Assembly (NCBI RefSeq): GCF_020621385.1
Contig: NZ_JAESVA010000002.1
Location: 806,001 to 870,000 of the forward strand
Direction of reading: 5' to 3'
DNA length: 64,000 nucleotides
Origin: Acidisoma cellulosilyticum
GTDB taxonomy: Bacteria; Pseudomonadota; Alphaproteobacteria; Acetobacterales; Acetobacteraceae
Shown: piece by piece, positions 25,906-35,633 of the stretch
Layout: every line of letters begins with the position of its first letter
Numbering within the stretch: the stretch's first letter is position 1
Position numbers and translations under genes: made by a program
The notes under the pieces: generated by a model
Seen by the model: the letters and a program-made list of their open reading frames with translations, nothing else
Databases searched by the model: none
Told to the model about the DNA's origin: nothing

Positions 25906-27735
25906 ATGCCCGATAGTCAGAGCGACGTTTACCGGCCCGCCCTCATCGAAGATTACGGGATGATCGGCGATTGCCGGACCTGCGCGCTCGTCAGCCGGGA
26001 CGGGTCCATCGATTGGCTTTGCCTGCCGCGTTTCGACAGTGCCGCCTGCATGGCCGCTCTTCTCGGAACCGCCGAGCACGGGCGTTGGCGCCTGGGTGCT
26101 GCGACCGATGACGCGCGGGTCAGCCGCGCCTACCGTGACGGCAGCGTCGTCATCGACACCATCATCGAAACCGAGACCGGCCGCGCCAGGGTGACGGATT
26201 TCATGCCGGTCGGCGCCAGCGAAACCGCCATCATCCGCATCGTCGAAGGGCTGACAGGTGAGGTCGATATGGCGCTCGATCTTACGCTCCGCTTCGATTA
26301 CGGCAGCACCATCCCCTGGGTCATCGGATTGGAAGATCAAAGCGGGTTGCAGGCGATCTGCGGACCGGATCGCATCACGCTCTTTTCCTCGATCCCGCTG
26401 ATCAGCGAACACATGGTGACGGAGGCGCGCTTCAAGGTGACGCCGGGCGAGCGGCAGAGCTTCTGCCTGGTCCATAACGCCTCGCATCTCAATCTGCCCG
26501 AACTGCCGGACGCCGATCAGTTGCTGGCGGATACCGTTCTGTTCTGGGAGGATTGGTCCAAGGTCTCGACCTATGACGGCGAATGGACGGAAGAAGTCCG
26601 CCGCTCCCTGATCGTGCTGAAGGCGCTGACCTATGCGCCGACCGGCGGTATCGTGGCGGCGGCAACAACCTCCCTGCCCGAACAGCTGGGTGGCCCGCGC
26701 AACTGGGATTATCGCTATTGCTGGCTGCGCGATGCGACGCTGACCCTGGGGTCCCTGCTCCGCGCCGGCTACCGCACGGAAGCGCGGGACTGGCGGGACT
26801 GGCTGATGCGCGCCGCCGCCGGCATGCCGGACCAGATCCAGATCATGTACGGCATCGCCGGTGAGCGGCGCTTGGACGAATGGGAAGTGCCCTGGCTGCC
26901 AGGTTATGAGAATTCGGCCCCCGTCCGCGTCGGCAACGCCGCCTCCGGCCAATTGCAGCTGGATGTCTTCGGCGAGGTGATGTCGGTGCTCTCCGCCGGT
27001 CGGCGGCTTGGCCTGGCGGACACGCCGGACGGTTGGGGCCTGCAATGCGCGCTGACCGACCATATCTGCGATATCTGGCGCCAGAATGACGACAGCCTGT
27101 GGGAAGTGCGCAGCGGCCGCCAGCCCTTCACCTTCTCCAAGATCATGTGCTGGGTGGCGCTCGACCGCTCCGTCCGCGATGTCGAGGCCCATGGTTTCAC
27201 CGCACCGATCGAGCGCTGGCGGACCGAGCGCGCGGCGGTGCGGGAGGAGATCCTGACCCGCGGCTTCAACAAAAAGCTGAACAGCTTCACCCAGGTTTTT
27301 GACGGTGACGAGTTGGACGCCAGCCTATTGCTGATCCCGCATGTGCATTTCATGGATGCGCATGATCCGCGCATGATCGGCACGGTCGAGGCGATCGAAA
27401 AAGGGCTCGTCGTCGATGGGCTGGTGCGCCGCTACGATACCCATGACAGCGATGACGGTCTGCCACCGGGCGAAGGCGTGTTTCTGGCCTGCAGCTTCTG
27501 GCTGGTCGATAACCTCGCCTTTCAGGGAAGGCTGGACGAGGCGACAACATTGTTCCGTCGGCTGGTCGGCCTCGCCAACGATCTCGGCCTGATCGCCGAG
27601 GAATATGCCCCCGATCTGAAGCGCCAGATGGGGAATTTCCCGCAGGCCTTCACCCATGTGGCACTCGTCAATACCGCCTTCACCATCGCCGATGCGCATA
27701 AGGGCCAGCGCGGCGCGCGGCAGATGGGCGAATGA
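25906..27735 (+). CDS. Glycoside hydrolase family 15 protein (glucoamylase/trehalase-like)
   Basis: A 609-residue cytosolic glycosidase without signal peptide. The N-terminal beta-rich domain opens IEDYGMIGDCRTCALVSRDGSIDWLCLPRFDS, diagnostic of bacterial GH15 proteins. The (alpha/alpha)6 catalytic barrel has GGPRNWDYRYCWLRDATLTL and, near the end, EEYAPDLKRQMGNFPQAFTHVALVNTAF with the catalytic-base region. Members hydrolyse alpha-glucosidic bonds of oligosaccharides, starch or trehalose; which one cannot be told here. AGGAGA precedes the ATG. Its stop abuts the stop of the convergent MFS gene. Confidence 0.88.
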   Translation: MPDSQSDVYRPALIEDYGMIGDCRTCALVSRDGSIDWLCLPRFDSAACMAALLGTAEHGRWRLGAATDDARVSRAYRDGSVVIDTIIETETGRARVTDFMPVGASETAIIRIVEGLTGEVDMALDLTLRFDYGSTIPWVIGLEDQSGLQAICGPDRITLFSSIPLISEHMVTEARFKVTPGERQSFCLVHNASHLNLPELPDADQLLADTVLFWEDWSKVSTYDGEWTEEVRRSLIVLKALTYAPTGGIVAAATTSLPEQLGGPRNWDYRYCWLRDATLTLGSLLRAGYRTEARDWRDWLMRAAAGMPDQIQIMYGIAGERRLDEWEVPWLPGYENSAPVRVGNAASGQLQLDVFGEVMSVLSAGRRLGLADTPDGWGLQCALTDHICDIWRQNDDSLWEVRSGRQPFTFSKIMCWVALDRSVRDVEAHGFTAPIERWRTERAAVREEILTRGFNKKLNSFTQVFDGDELDASLLLIPHVHFMDAHDPRMIGTVEAIEKGLVVDGLVRRYDTHDSDDGLPPGEGVFLACSFWLVDNLAFQGRLDEATTLFRRLVGLANDLGLIAEEYAPDLKRQMGNFPQAFTHVALVNTAFTIADAHKGQRGARQMGE

Positions 27736-28962
27736 TCAGGCGGCCGATGGTGTCGGGCGCGGCCGCCTGAGCCGCGCGCCGAGGCCCAGCATCATGACGC
27801 CAGCGACGATCGCAGCGAAGGCCGCGAGCAGAAAGATCGCGGAATAGCCGTAGAAGCCGACCAATAGGCCGGCGAGCGGTCCGGTGAGGCCGAGAGCGAC
27901 GTCGAGGAAGACAGAGAAGACGCCGAGCGCCGCACCGCGGCTGGTGGCCGGCACGCGATTAAAGGCCTCCACCCCCAAAGCCGGGAAAATCAACGCGAAG
28001 CCGAAGCCGGTGACGGCAGCGCCGATGGTCGCGATCAAGGGAGAGCCCGCGAAGGTCAGCATGAAAAGACCGGCGGCCTCGACCATGAAGGAATAGAACG
28101 AGACGCGCAGCGCGCCTTCGCGGGCGATGATACCGACGAACATGAAGCGCGAGGCGATGAAGAAGACGCCAAAAGCCGTCACCGCCAGCGCCGCATCGGG
28201 CCAATGGCGGCTGGCATAGAACAGCGTAACGAATGACGCGATGGTGCCGAAGCCGATCGAACCCAAAGCCAATGCCATGCCATGCGGCAGCACGCGCCCG
28301 AAGACGCTTTTCATCGGCAGCTGCTCGCCGCGAACGCGCTTGGTGACAGGCCCCTTCATCGCAAAAGGATAAGCGATCAGCGGCACCAAGATCATGACGA
28401 CGCCGATCGTCCAGAAGGCGAACAGATTTTCGATGACGATGCCGAGCGGAGCGCCGAGGGCGATGGCGCCGTAGGTCGCGACCCCGTTCCAGGAAATGAC
28501 CTTGGCGCTATGCGCGGGTGAGGTGCGGCCGATGGCCCAGGCGATGGACCCGGTCGCAACGCCGCTTTCCCCCGCACCCAGGAACAGCCGGCCGATCAGG
28601 ATCAGCGTCAGGCTGACGGCCTGATGATGGTACAGGGCTCCGCCGATCAGCGTCATCACTCCGGACCCGGCGCAGCAAAGCAGGCCGAACAGCACCATCT
28701 GCTTCGGGCCCACCGTATCGGTCATGCGGCCGACCGGTGCGCGGGTGATGAAGGTCGCCAGATACTGCACGCTGACGGACAGGCCCGCGAGCACGGAACT
28801 ATAGGCGAGCGTGTTGTGGACGAAGACCGGTAGCGCCGCGAGTGGCAGGCCGACGACGAGATAGCCGACGAAGGTGAAGACGACGGTCGCCAGTATCTGC
28901 CGCAAGGCGGCACGACCGGATCCTCGCGGTGTCGGGACGGGCGTTGGTGCAGTCACAGTCAT
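27736..28962 (-). CDS. MFS transporter, YhhS/arabinose-efflux-like
   Basis: A 408-residue twelve-helix transporter. The A-loop motif between helices 2 and 3 is seen as GRMTDTVGPKQMVLFG (RAPVGRMTD...). ILIGRLFLGAGESGVATGSIAWAIGR in helix 4 is typical of the YhhS/YfcJ group. The second half carries the matching halves up to a short basic tail. Efflux of sugars or drugs has been proposed for relatives; the substrate here is unknown. It is convergent and directly adjacent to the GH15 gene. Confidence 0.83.
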   Translation of the reverse strand: MTVTAPTPVPTPRGSGRAALRQILATVVFTFVGYLVVGLPLAALPVFVHNTLAYSSVLAGLSVSVQYLATFITRAPVGRMTDTVGPKQMVLFGLLCCAGSGVMTLIGGALYHHQAVSLTLILIGRLFLGAGESGVATGSIAWAIGRTSPAHSAKVISWNGVATYGAIALGAPLGIVIENLFAFWTIGVVMILVPLIAYPFAMKGPVTKRVRGEQLPMKSVFGRVLPHGMALALGSIGFGTIASFVTLFYASRHWPDAALAVTAFGVFFIASRFMFVGIIAREGALRVSFYSFMVEAAGLFMLTFAGSPLIATIGAAVTGFGFALIFPALGVEAFNRVPATSRGAALGVFSVFLDVALGLTGPLAGLLVGFYGYSAIFLLAAFAAIVAGVMMLGLGARLRRPRPTPSAA

Positions 28963-29148
28963 TCAGTCGCTCGCGGAAGGCATGGGACGGGAAGGACTTC
29001 CTTATAGCGTAGTCACTTCGCAACGATGAATGACCAAGGTCGGGACCATGGCGTGCAATAGGGAGATAACACAAAAGATTGCGCAACCAGACACAAGCCT
29101 CACGCCCGGCATCTGGCTATTGCGCCCAATCGCCCTAAGGTCGGGCGC

Positions 29149-30438
29149 ATGTCCCAGTCCCCTGCTCTTCCGGCTCATCGCCGTCCTTTCGGCGCCCGCT
29201 ATGCCTTCGTGGTCGTGGGTGTGATCTTTGTCTGCCTGCTCGTCTCCGCCGGCGTTCGCGGTGCGCCGGGCGTGCTGATCATCCCTTGGCAGAATAGTTT
29301 CGGCTGGAGCCGTGCGACCGTCAGCCTGGCGGCGGCCATCGGCATTCTTCTCTATGGGCTTTGCGGTCCCTTCGCGGCTGCCTTTATCCAGCGCTACGGC
29401 GTCCGGCATGTGACGATGCTGGCCTTCGGCCTGCTGGCCCTCTCGACCTTCGCCAGCAGCTTCATGCGCGCACCCTGGCAATTGATGCTGACCTGGGGCG
29501 TGCTCTCCGGCATGGCGACCGGCTGCGTCGCCAATGTTCTGGGCGCGATTGTCGCGACCCGCTGGTTCACTGCCCGTCGCGGACTGGTCATGGGCATCCT
29601 CACCGCCAGCACGGCGACGGGCACGCTGATCTTCACGCCGGTCCTTTCGACGATCGCCATTTCGGACGGCTGGCGGCCGGTTGTGCTGATCATCGCCGCC
29701 GCTGCCGCGCTGATGATCCCGCTGATCGGTTTTCTGATCCCGGAGCGTCCGTCCTCCATCGGTCTGCTGCCCTGGGGCGCCAAGCCGGGAACGGTTCCGG
29801 CCGTCGCCCCCGTGGGCTCGCTCTTCGCGCAGGCGTTCGGCGGCCTGATGCTGGGCGCGAAAAGCCGCACCTTCTGGCTGCTGTTTGCCAGTTTCTATAT
29901 CTGCGGCTTCACGACCAACGGCCTGGTGGGCGTGCATATGATCGCGCTTTGCGCCGATCACGGCATTCCGGAAACCCGCGCCGCCGGTCTGCTCGCCATG
30001 ATGGGTTTCTTCGATCTTATCGGCACGACGCTATCGGGCTGGCTGACCGACCGCTTCGACAGCCGCAAGCTGCTGTTCATGTATTACGCGCTGCGCGGCC
30101 TGGCCCTGATCTACCTGCCCTATTCGGGTTTCGGCCTGTACGGCCTCGCAGCCTTCGGCGTCTTCTTCGGGCTCGACTGGATCGCGACCGTGCCGCCGAC
30201 GGTGCGCCTGGCGACGGAGACCTTCGGCGATCATCGCATGCCCGTTATCTTCGGCTGGATCGTCGCCGGCCATCAGCTGGGGGCCGCGAGTGCCGCCTTC
30301 ATCGCCGGCCTCAGCCGGTCGCTGGAAGGGTCTTACCTGCCTGCCTTCCTGTTCGCCGGCATGCTGGGCGTCGTCGCGGCCTTCCTGTCCATCTTCATCG
30401 GCAATGCCGATCGCCGCGCCGCCGAACGGCTGGCTTGA
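29149..30438 (+). CDS. MFS transporter, monocarboxylate/oxalate-formate (OxlT/MCT) type
   Basis: A 429-residue twelve-helix transporter. The first helix region reads YAFVVVGVIFVCLLVSAGVRGAPGVLIIP, followed by WQNSFGWSRATVSLAAAIGILLYGLCGPFAA, characteristic of the OxlT/MCT subfamily. GRMGDR-type loops appear as QRYGVRHVTMLAF and GWLTDRFDSRKLLFMYY. Relatives move small carboxylates by proton symport or exchange. It is divergent from the other MFS gene across a 186-bp gap that shows no further gene. Confidence 0.83.
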   Translation: MSQSPALPAHRRPFGARYAFVVVGVIFVCLLVSAGVRGAPGVLIIPWQNSFGWSRATVSLAAAIGILLYGLCGPFAAAFIQRYGVRHVTMLAFGLLALSTFASSFMRAPWQLMLTWGVLSGMATGCVANVLGAIVATRWFTARRGLVMGILTASTATGTLIFTPVLSTIAISDGWRPVVLIIAAAAALMIPLIGFLIPERPSSIGLLPWGAKPGTVPAVAPVGSLFAQAFGGLMLGAKSRTFWLLFASFYICGFTTNGLVGVHMIALCADHGIPETRAAGLLAMMGFFDLIGTTLSGWLTDRFDSRKLLFMYYALRGLALIYLPYSGFGLYGLAAFGVFFGLDWIATVPPTVRLATETFGDHRMPVIFGWIVAGHQLGAASAAFIAGLSRSLEGSYLPAFLFAGMLGVVAAFLSIFIGNADRRAAERLA

Positions 30439-30441
30439 TGG

Positions 30442-30753
30442 TCAGCCAGAGACGTCTTCGGACGTCTTCTGCTCCAGCGGCAGCGCCGCAAGCCTGAAGC
30501 CGAGGGCGCCTGCAACCCCAAGCAGCGTCGTCAGCCGCGGATCCCCATCGTCGCTCAGGGACTTATACAGTCCCTCGCGACTGACCCCGGCTTTACGCGC
30601 GACATCGCTCATGCCGCGGGATCGGGCAATGAGGCCCAGCGCATGCCCGACATAGGTCGCTTCTCCTGAAGCAAAAGCATCGTTCAGCAAAGCAAGCCGC
30701 GCTTCCGGCGTATCAAGATACTTCGCCAGATCAAGGGGTTCGGTCTTTACCAT
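30442..30753 (-). CDS. Antitoxin of a HI1419/HI1420-type toxin-antitoxin pair
   Basis: A 103-residue DNA-binding antitoxin of the 'addiction module antidote' family. It opens LDLAKYLDTPEARLALLNDAFASG, a helix found in these proteins, followed by a helix-turn-helix SDVARKAGVSREGLYKSLSDDGDPRLTTLLGVAGALG. It binds and neutralises the toxin encoded 9 bases upstream and is expected to repress the shared promoter. The gene order toxin first, antitoxin second fits this family. Confidence 0.85.
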   Translation of the reverse strand: MVKTEPLDLAKYLDTPEARLALLNDAFASGEATYVGHALGLIARSRGMSDVARKAGVSREGLYKSLSDDGDPRLTTLLGVAGALGFRLAALPLEQKTSEDVSG

Positions 30754-30762
30754 TGCGCTCGC

Positions 30763-31056
30763 CTAATTTTCCAAACTGGCCGCCAATCGCCGCGCCCACT
30801 TGATGTCACGATCCTGATTGCGCTTATCGCCACCACACAGAAGAACGATCAAAGTCCGACCACGCTGGACGAAATAGACGCGATAGCCTGGTCCGTAATC
30901 GACGCGTAGCTCTGAGACACCGTCACCAACCGGCCGCACATCTCCGAACAATCCGGCTTCCAGCCGAGCGAGCCTGACGATGATGCGGCGAAGCGCTTCC
31001 TGGTCCGTCAGGCGGTCAAGCCAATCTGCAAATTCGCGGGTGCGTCGCAGTTCCAT
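30763..31056 (-). CDS. RelE/ParE-superfamily toxin (HI1419/Gp49-like)
   Basis: A 97-residue toxin with the RelE fold typical of the HI1419 group: MELRRTREFADWLDRLTD, RIIVRLARLEAGLFGDVRPVGDGVSELRVDYGPGYRVYFVQRGRTLIVLLCGGDKRNQDRDI. The basic and aromatic residues in RVDYGPGYRVYF and GGDKRNQ match the presumed RNase active surface. It is transcribed before its antitoxin from a promoter carrying an imperfect palindrome at 31065-31096. The family likely cleaves mRNA on ribosomes. Confidence 0.87.
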   Translation of the reverse strand: MELRRTREFADWLDRLTDQEALRRIIVRLARLEAGLFGDVRPVGDGVSELRVDYGPGYRVYFVQRGRTLIVLLCGGDKRNQDRDIKWARRLAASLEN

Positions 31057-31064
31057 TTTGTTAT

Positions 31065-31096
31065 CTATACTTCACAGACCTATCTGTAAACTATAG
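31065..31096 (-). promoter_or_regulatory. Palindromic operator candidate of the toxin-antitoxin operon
   Basis: CTATACTTCACAGA at 31065-31078 and TCTGTAAACTATAG at 31083-31096 are reverse complements in 12 of 14 positions around CCTA. The dyad ends 8 bases before the toxin ATG and overlaps the only promoter-like sequences (TTTACA and TATAGA on the minus strand, spaced 15). It is the expected place for autoregulation by the antitoxin-toxin complex. Confidence 0.55.
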
Positions 31097-31120
31097 GCGA
31101 CAAATCGTTCCTTATCCGCA

Positions 31121-31151
31121 AACAAAAAAGGGGAGCGGTTGCCCGCTCCCC
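31121..31151 (-). terminator. Intrinsic terminator of the cyo operon
   Basis: On the minus strand GGGGAGCGG pairs with CCGCTCCCC (31143-31151 with 31130-31138) across a GCAA loop and is followed by TTTTTTGTTT. It lies 35 bases beyond the cyoD stop. Confidence 0.85.
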
Positions 31152-31185
31152 CCTTTCCCAATCAAACGCTGAAAGCAACGAGGCT

Positions 31186-31578
31186 TTAGCCCTGCTGCTC
31201 CTGCAGACCCGGAAGGGACTGCTGCATCTGCGGCATCATGCGGTCGGTCATGTTGTGGATGATCCACAGCGAACCACCGATGACGATGAGAACGACAATC
31301 CCCGCGAAAGCGAAGGCCGTGATGTTCCAGCGCTGCTCGGACGAGAAGTTGAGGTGCAGGAAGTAATAGAGATGCACGAACACCTGCACGATGGCGAGGA
31401 TCACGATGGTTGTGACCGTCGCGCCCGGCGACATCGCATGGCTCATCACCGCCCAGAAGGCAGCCGCCGTCAGAATGACGGAGAGAACGAAGCCGATAGC
31501 ATAGGATGTGTAGCTGCCGTGCGAAGCGCCGGCAGCATCGACATGACCATGGCTATGGCCGTGTGCGCTGTGGTCCAT
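31186..31578 (-). CDS. cyoD: Cytochrome bo3 quinol oxidase subunit IV
   Basis: A 130-residue subunit with three helices. It starts with a histidine-rich leader (MDHSAHGHSHGHVDAAGASHG) and then SYAIGFVLSVILTAAAFWAVM, IVILAIVQVFVHLYYFLHLNFSSEQRWN and FAGIVVLIVIGGSLWIIHNM, the CyoD pattern. Subunit IV assists assembly of subunit I and its metal centre. The ATG lies 2 bases past the cyoC stop. The C-terminus is extended by a glutamine/methionine-rich tail. Confidence 0.92.
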   Translation of the reverse strand: MDHSAHGHSHGHVDAAGASHGSYTSYAIGFVLSVILTAAAFWAVMSHAMSPGATVTTIVILAIVQVFVHLYYFLHLNFSSEQRWNITAFAFAGIVVLIVIGGSLWIIHNMTDRMMPQMQQSLPGLQEQQG

Positions 31579-31580
31579 AT

Positions 31581-32204
31581 TTATATGACCCCCATCAGAT
31601 AGACGACCGTGAAGACGCAGATCCAGACGATGTCCAGAAAGTGCCAGAACAGGCTGAGGCAGGTCAGGCGGCTCATATAGGTCGTGTTGAGCGGCTTGCC
31701 CATCACACCCATCTGGAACATCAGCGTCGCCATCCACAGCAGGCCGGCCGTCACGTGGCAACCATGGGTCGCGACGAGCAGGAAGAAGGACGACAGGAAG
31801 GCGCTACGCTCAGGCCCGTTGCCGTCGGCGACGAGATGCATGAATTCCTTCACTTCGAACCCGATAAAGCCGAGGCCGAACAGGAAGGTGATGCCAAGCC
31901 AAAGCATGACCTGCGACTTGTTGTTGCGATGCGCCGCCAGCATGGCGAAACCGTAGGTCACCGAGCTGAAGAGCAGGCAGGCGGTTTCGATGATGACGCC
32001 GTTAAGCTCGAAGATATCCTTGCCCGTCGGCCCGCCGGCATAGGAATGCCGGTTGACCGCCACGCCCGCAAAGGCGGTGGCGAACAGGATGCAGTCGGTC
32101 ATCAGGTAGAGCCAGAAGCCGAAGACCTTATTGGCCAGCTGTTCCTGGGCGTGATCGTGGTGGTGGTCGTGGCCGCCGTGGGCGGCGACCGCATCAGTCG
32201 GCAT
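31581..32204 (-). CDS. cyoC: Cytochrome bo3 quinol oxidase subunit III
   Basis: A 207-residue five-helix subunit. After a histidine-rich leader ([14 protein letters not shown]) come [45 protein letters not shown] and [20 protein letters not shown], all typical CyoC blocks. Subunit III stabilises the complex and lacks redox centres. Its start overlaps the end of cyoB by 11 bases. Confidence 0.94.
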   Translation of the reverse strand: MPTDAVAAHGGHDHHHDHAQEQLANKVFGFWLYLMTDCILFATAFAGVAVNRHSYAGGPTGKDIFELNGVIIETACLLFSSVTYGFAMLAAHRNNKSQVMLWLGITFLFGLGFIGFEVKEFMHLVADGNGPERSAFLSSFFLLVATHGCHVTAGLLWMATLMFQMGVMGKPLNTTYMSRLTCLSLFWHFLDIVWICVFTVVYLMGVI

Positions 32205-34194
32205 GCTGCTTCTCCGTCTCGAGCGAGGCGACCTTCAGGAAATGCGCTTTTTCGATGCGCGCGACCTCTTCACCCGGCACGTAGTAGTCGATGTCGTCAT
32301 TACAGGTACGAATGATCAGCGTGAGGATGATGCCGACGACGCTGAGGATGGCGAGCCACCAGATATACCAGATCATCGCGAAGCCCATGATTCCGGCGAA
32401 GACGGCGATGATGAAGCCGGCCCCCGTATTCTTAGGCATGTGGATGTCTTCGTAGTGGTCACGGGCCTGACGCTCGATCGTGCCGCGCTGCTTCGCATCC
32501 CACAGCGGTTCGGCATCGGCGACCGTCGGCGTGGTGGCGAAGTTGTAGAAGGGCGGCGGGGATGAGATCGCCCATTCCAGCGTGCGGCCGCCCCAGATGT
32601 CGCCGGTCACGTCCTGCAGCTTGGCGCGGTCACGGATCGAGACCACGATCTGCAGAATGGAGCAGACGATACCGCAGAAGATCAGGACGGCACCCAGCAG
32701 GGCGACCCACATATAGGGGACCCAGGCAGGGTTGTCGTAGTGCTCCATACGGCGCGTGGCGCCCATGAAGCCCAGCGCATAGAGCGGCACGAAGGCGACA
32801 TAGAAGCCGACCAGCCAGAACCAGAAGGAGCGCGTGCCCCACTTGGCTTCCAGCTTGAAGCCGAACATTTTCGGGAACCAGTAGTTCAGTCCGGCGAAGC
32901 AGCCGAAGACCACGCCGCCGATGATCACGTTATGGAAATGCGCGATCAGGAACAGGCTGTTGTGGACGATGAAGTCGATACCCGGCACGGCCATCATGAC
33001 GCCGGTCATGCCACCGATGGTGAAGGTCACCATGAAGCCCACGGTCCAGAGCATCGCGGGCTCGTATCGCACGCGGCCGCCATACATGGTGAAAAGCCAG
33101 TTGAAGATCTTCACGCCCGTCGGGATGGCGATGACCATCGTCGAGATGCCGAAGAAGGCATTCACATCCGCACCGGAACCCATGGTGAAGAAGTGATGCA
33201 GCCAGACGACGAAGGAGAGGACGGTAATCGAGACGGTCGCCCAGACCATCGAGGTATAGGCAAACAGCCGCTTGCTGGAATAGGTCGAGACGACTTCGGA
33301 GAAGACGCCGAAGACCGGCAGGATGAGAATATAAACCTCCGGATGCCCCCAGGCCCAGATGAGGTTCACATACATCATCTGGTTGCCGCCACCGTCATTG
33401 GTGAAGAAGTGGAAGTCCAGATAACGGTCGAGCGTCAGCATGCCGATGGTCGCGGTCAGCACCGGGAAGGCGGCCATGATGAGGATGGAGGTGCAAAGGA
33501 TCGTCCAGACGAAGACCGGCATGCGCATGAAGGTCATGCCCGGCGCCCGCATCTTGATTATCGTGACGAAGAAGTTCACGCCCGTCAGCAGGGTGCCGAT
33601 ACCGGAAATCTGCAGCGACCAGATCCAGTAATCGATGCCGCTGCCGGGGCTGTATTTCAGCTCGGAGAGCGGCGGATAGGCGAGCCAGCCGGCCTGACCG
33701 AACTCACCGATCGCAAGCGACAGATTGACCAGCGCCATGCCGACGAAGGTCAGCCAGAAGCTGATCGAGTTCAGGAAGGGGAAGGCCACGTCGCGCGCGC
33801 CGATCTGCAAGGGCACGGCCACGTTCATGAACCCGATGACGAAGGGCATCGCCACGAAGAAGATCATGATGACGCCGTGCGCCGAGAAGATCTGGTCGTA
33901 ATGTTCCGGCGGCAGATAGCCGTGGCTGGCGCCATGAGAGAAAGCCAGCTGCGTGCGCATCATGATCGCATCGGCGAAGCCGCGGAGCAGCATCACCAGC
34001 GCCATCAGGATGTACATGATGCCGATCTTCTTGTGGTCGATCGTGGTGATCCACTCTTTCCACAAATAGACCCAAAGATTGTAACGGGCGATGAAGCCCA
34101 GCACGATGAGCACGACGATGCCCATCAGGCCGACCGCGCCCATTTCAATAGGATTATCCAGCGGGATCGCCGCCCAGGTTAGTCTTCCGAGCAT
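32194..34194 (-). CDS. cyoB: Cytochrome bo3 quinol oxidase subunit I
   Basis: Catalytic subunit of 666 residues that oxidises ubiquinol, reduces oxygen to water and pumps protons. Heme-copper ligands are visible: the low-spin heme His near [19 protein letters not shown], the Cu-B His and cross-linked Tyr in [17 protein letters not shown], the His pair in WLHHFFTMG, and the heme histidines in [13 protein letters not shown]. The proton-pathway glutamate of HPEVY is present, so the A-type pump architecture is intact. A long antisense frame of 480 codons across this gene is a GC-bias artefact. Confidence 0.96.
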   Translation of the reverse strand: MLGRLTWAAIPLDNPIEMGAVGLMGIVVLIVLGFIARYNLWVYLWKEWITTIDHKKIGIMYILMALVMLLRGFADAIMMRTQLAFSHGASHGYLPPEHYDQIFSAHGVIMIFFVAMPFVIGFMNVAVPLQIGARDVAFPFLNSISFWLTFVGMALVNLSLAIGEFGQAGWLAYPPLSELKYSPGSGIDYWIWSLQISGIGTLLTGVNFFVTIIKMRAPGMTFMRMPVFVWTILCTSILIMAAFPVLTATIGMLTLDRYLDFHFFTNDGGGNQMMYVNLIWAWGHPEVYILILPVFGVFSEVVSTYSSKRLFAYTSMVWATVSITVLSFVVWLHHFFTMGSGADVNAFFGISTMVIAIPTGVKIFNWLFTMYGGRVRYEPAMLWTVGFMVTFTIGGMTGVMMAVPGIDFIVHNSLFLIAHFHNVIIGGVVFGCFAGLNYWFPKMFGFKLEAKWGTRSFWFWLVGFYVAFVPLYALGFMGATRRMEHYDNPAWVPYMWVALLGAVLIFCGIVCSILQIVVSIRDRAKLQDVTGDIWGGRTLEWAISSPPPFYNFATTPTVADAEPLWDAKQRGTIERQARDHYEDIHMPKNTGAGFIIAVFAGIMGFAMIWYIWWLAILSVVGIILTLIIRTCNDDIDYYVPGEEVARIEKAHFLKVASLETEKQHAD

Positions 34195-34221
34195 GTCACT
34201 GCACCTTCATCTCGCTGAGCA

Positions 34222-35163
34222 TCACATCCCGCTCATGCCGTTCGAGCCGCCCGTCGTCTTCGCGGAGGCCTGGTCGCCATTGCCCTTCATGGTCTTCATC
34301 GACGGGGGCGAGCCAACGAAGGACGCGATTTGCTCGCCAAAAATATCGCCGTTCACTGTGCCGTAATAGGACACGGGAACGTTTTCAGAGGCTTTGGACA
34401 GAAGCGCAAAGCTTTGCGTGTCAAGCACCTGGCTGGAACCGCGGACCTTCTGCACCCAGGCGTCAAACCCGGCCTTGTCCGTCGCGATGGCCTTGAACGT
34501 CATGCCCGAGAAGCCGTTGCCGCTGAAATTCGCCGAAAGGCCCTGGTAGATGCCGGCATGGTCGGCCGACAGATGCACTTCAGTCTGCATTCCGCCCATC
34601 GCATAAATCTGCGTGCCGAGCTGCGGGATGAAGAAAGCGTTCATCACGGTGCCGGAGGTGATGCGGAAGTCGACAGACGCACCGACCGGCATCGCCAGCT
34701 CGTTCACGCTCGCGATATGCAGCTGAGGATAGACGAACAGCCACTTCCAATCGAGGGCGATGACGTCAACCTCGATCGGCTTCTCGCCATTTTGAGCGAC
34801 AAGCGGCTTGTAGGGGTCCAGCGCGTGGGTGGTTTTCCAGGTCAGAATGCCGAGTGCGAGCACGATCAGGCAGGGGACGACCCAGACGATGATTTCGATC
34901 GTCGTCGAGTGATGGAAGTCCGGACGATAGACGGCCTTCTTGTTGCTGGCGCGAAAGTGCCAGGCAAAGACAAGGGTCAGCACGATGACCGGCACAACGA
35001 CGATCAGCATGAGAATAACGGCGGTGAAGACCAGGCTCTTCTCAGCCCGGCCGATCGGCCCCTGCGGGTCCATGATGGCCCAGTTGCTACAGCCGGACAG
35101 AAGCAGCAGGGGGAGGAGAAGCAACGGTTTCCGCCGCGCTACCTGCCTGAAAAACTCTCTCAT
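34222..35163 (-). CDS. cyoA: Cytochrome bo3 quinol oxidase subunit II (lipoprotein)
   Basis: A 313-residue subunit. The lipobox LLSGC puts the acylated cysteine at position 25. Two transmembrane helices follow (ILMLIVVVPVIVLTLVFAWHF and IVWVVPCLIVLALGILTW), then a periplasmic cupredoxin domain (VDVIALDWKWLFVYPQ, FFIPQLGTQIYAMGG). The Cu-A cysteines of cytochrome c oxidases are absent, which separates quinol from cytochrome c oxidases. First gene of cyoABCD; no cyoE heme farnesyltransferase lies nearby. The end is rich in Gly, Met and Ser. Confidence 0.95.
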   Translation of the reverse strand: MREFFRQVARRKPLLLLPLLLLSGCSNWAIMDPQGPIGRAEKSLVFTAVILMLIVVVPVIVLTLVFAWHFRASNKKAVYRPDFHHSTTIEIIVWVVPCLIVLALGILTWKTTHALDPYKPLVAQNGEKPIEVDVIALDWKWLFVYPQLHIASVNELAMPVGASVDFRITSGTVMNAFFIPQLGTQIYAMGGMQTEVHLSADHAGIYQGLSANFSGNGFSGMTFKAIATDKAGFDAWVQKVRGSSQVLDTQSFALLSKASENVPVSYYGTVNGDIFGEQIASFVGSPPSMKTMKGNGDQASAKTTGGSNGMSGM

Positions 35164-35633
35164 CGCGTATCTCTTGCCATTTCGATCATTTTTGAAATCT
35201 TCGAACCCGTTGAAAGCCGGTCTAGGCAGGTCGTCAAGCGTCAGCTCGATCGCGACATCGCTCTGGCGGCATGGGAGGAATGCGTCGACCGCCCCTGTCT
35301 GTTACGAAACCTAAGATCGCCGCGGTCGCCCGAACATGGAGGATCGTCAATCTCCGGGATAACTTCTCGGTAGGTGTCTTTTAGAAACGCGGCTGTCAAC
35401 AAAGATCATCATGACAACCGAGCGGCACGACGGTTTCAGGACCTCCGCCAAACCGGATAGAGACGGTCTGGCTTGCCAAAAACGCAAAGCTGCGTTTGCC
35501 ATGTTACGCCGCTTAGGCAGCCGAGTCTTTGATCCAGGGCATTGATCGCCGCAGCCAGGCTCTCATCCGTGTAAGATCGCGCTCGCCGGTCGCGGTCTTG
35601 CCCGCCCGGCCAAAACACGGTGCGGAGGAAGCT
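35164..35633. other. 470-bp gap: upstream region of the cyo operon and the VOC gene
   Basis: No convincing gene is present. A 44-codon plus-strand frame starting at 35411 (MTTERHDGF...) lacks a ribosome-binding site. A short dyad AAACGCA-AAGC-TGCGTTT lies at about 35478-35495. Promoters for both divergent genes must be here, but I cannot assign boxes with confidence. Confidence 0.4.

Noticed and set aside
32740-34182. 480-codon plus-strand open frame antisense to cyoB
   Set aside because: Composition is dominated by His, Asp, Glu and Arg, the mirror of a hydrophobic membrane gene on the other strand.
35411-35545. 44-codon frame MTTERHDGF... in the cyoA-VOC gap
   Set aside because: No ribosome-binding site, no similarity, and no sign of selection; probably chance.
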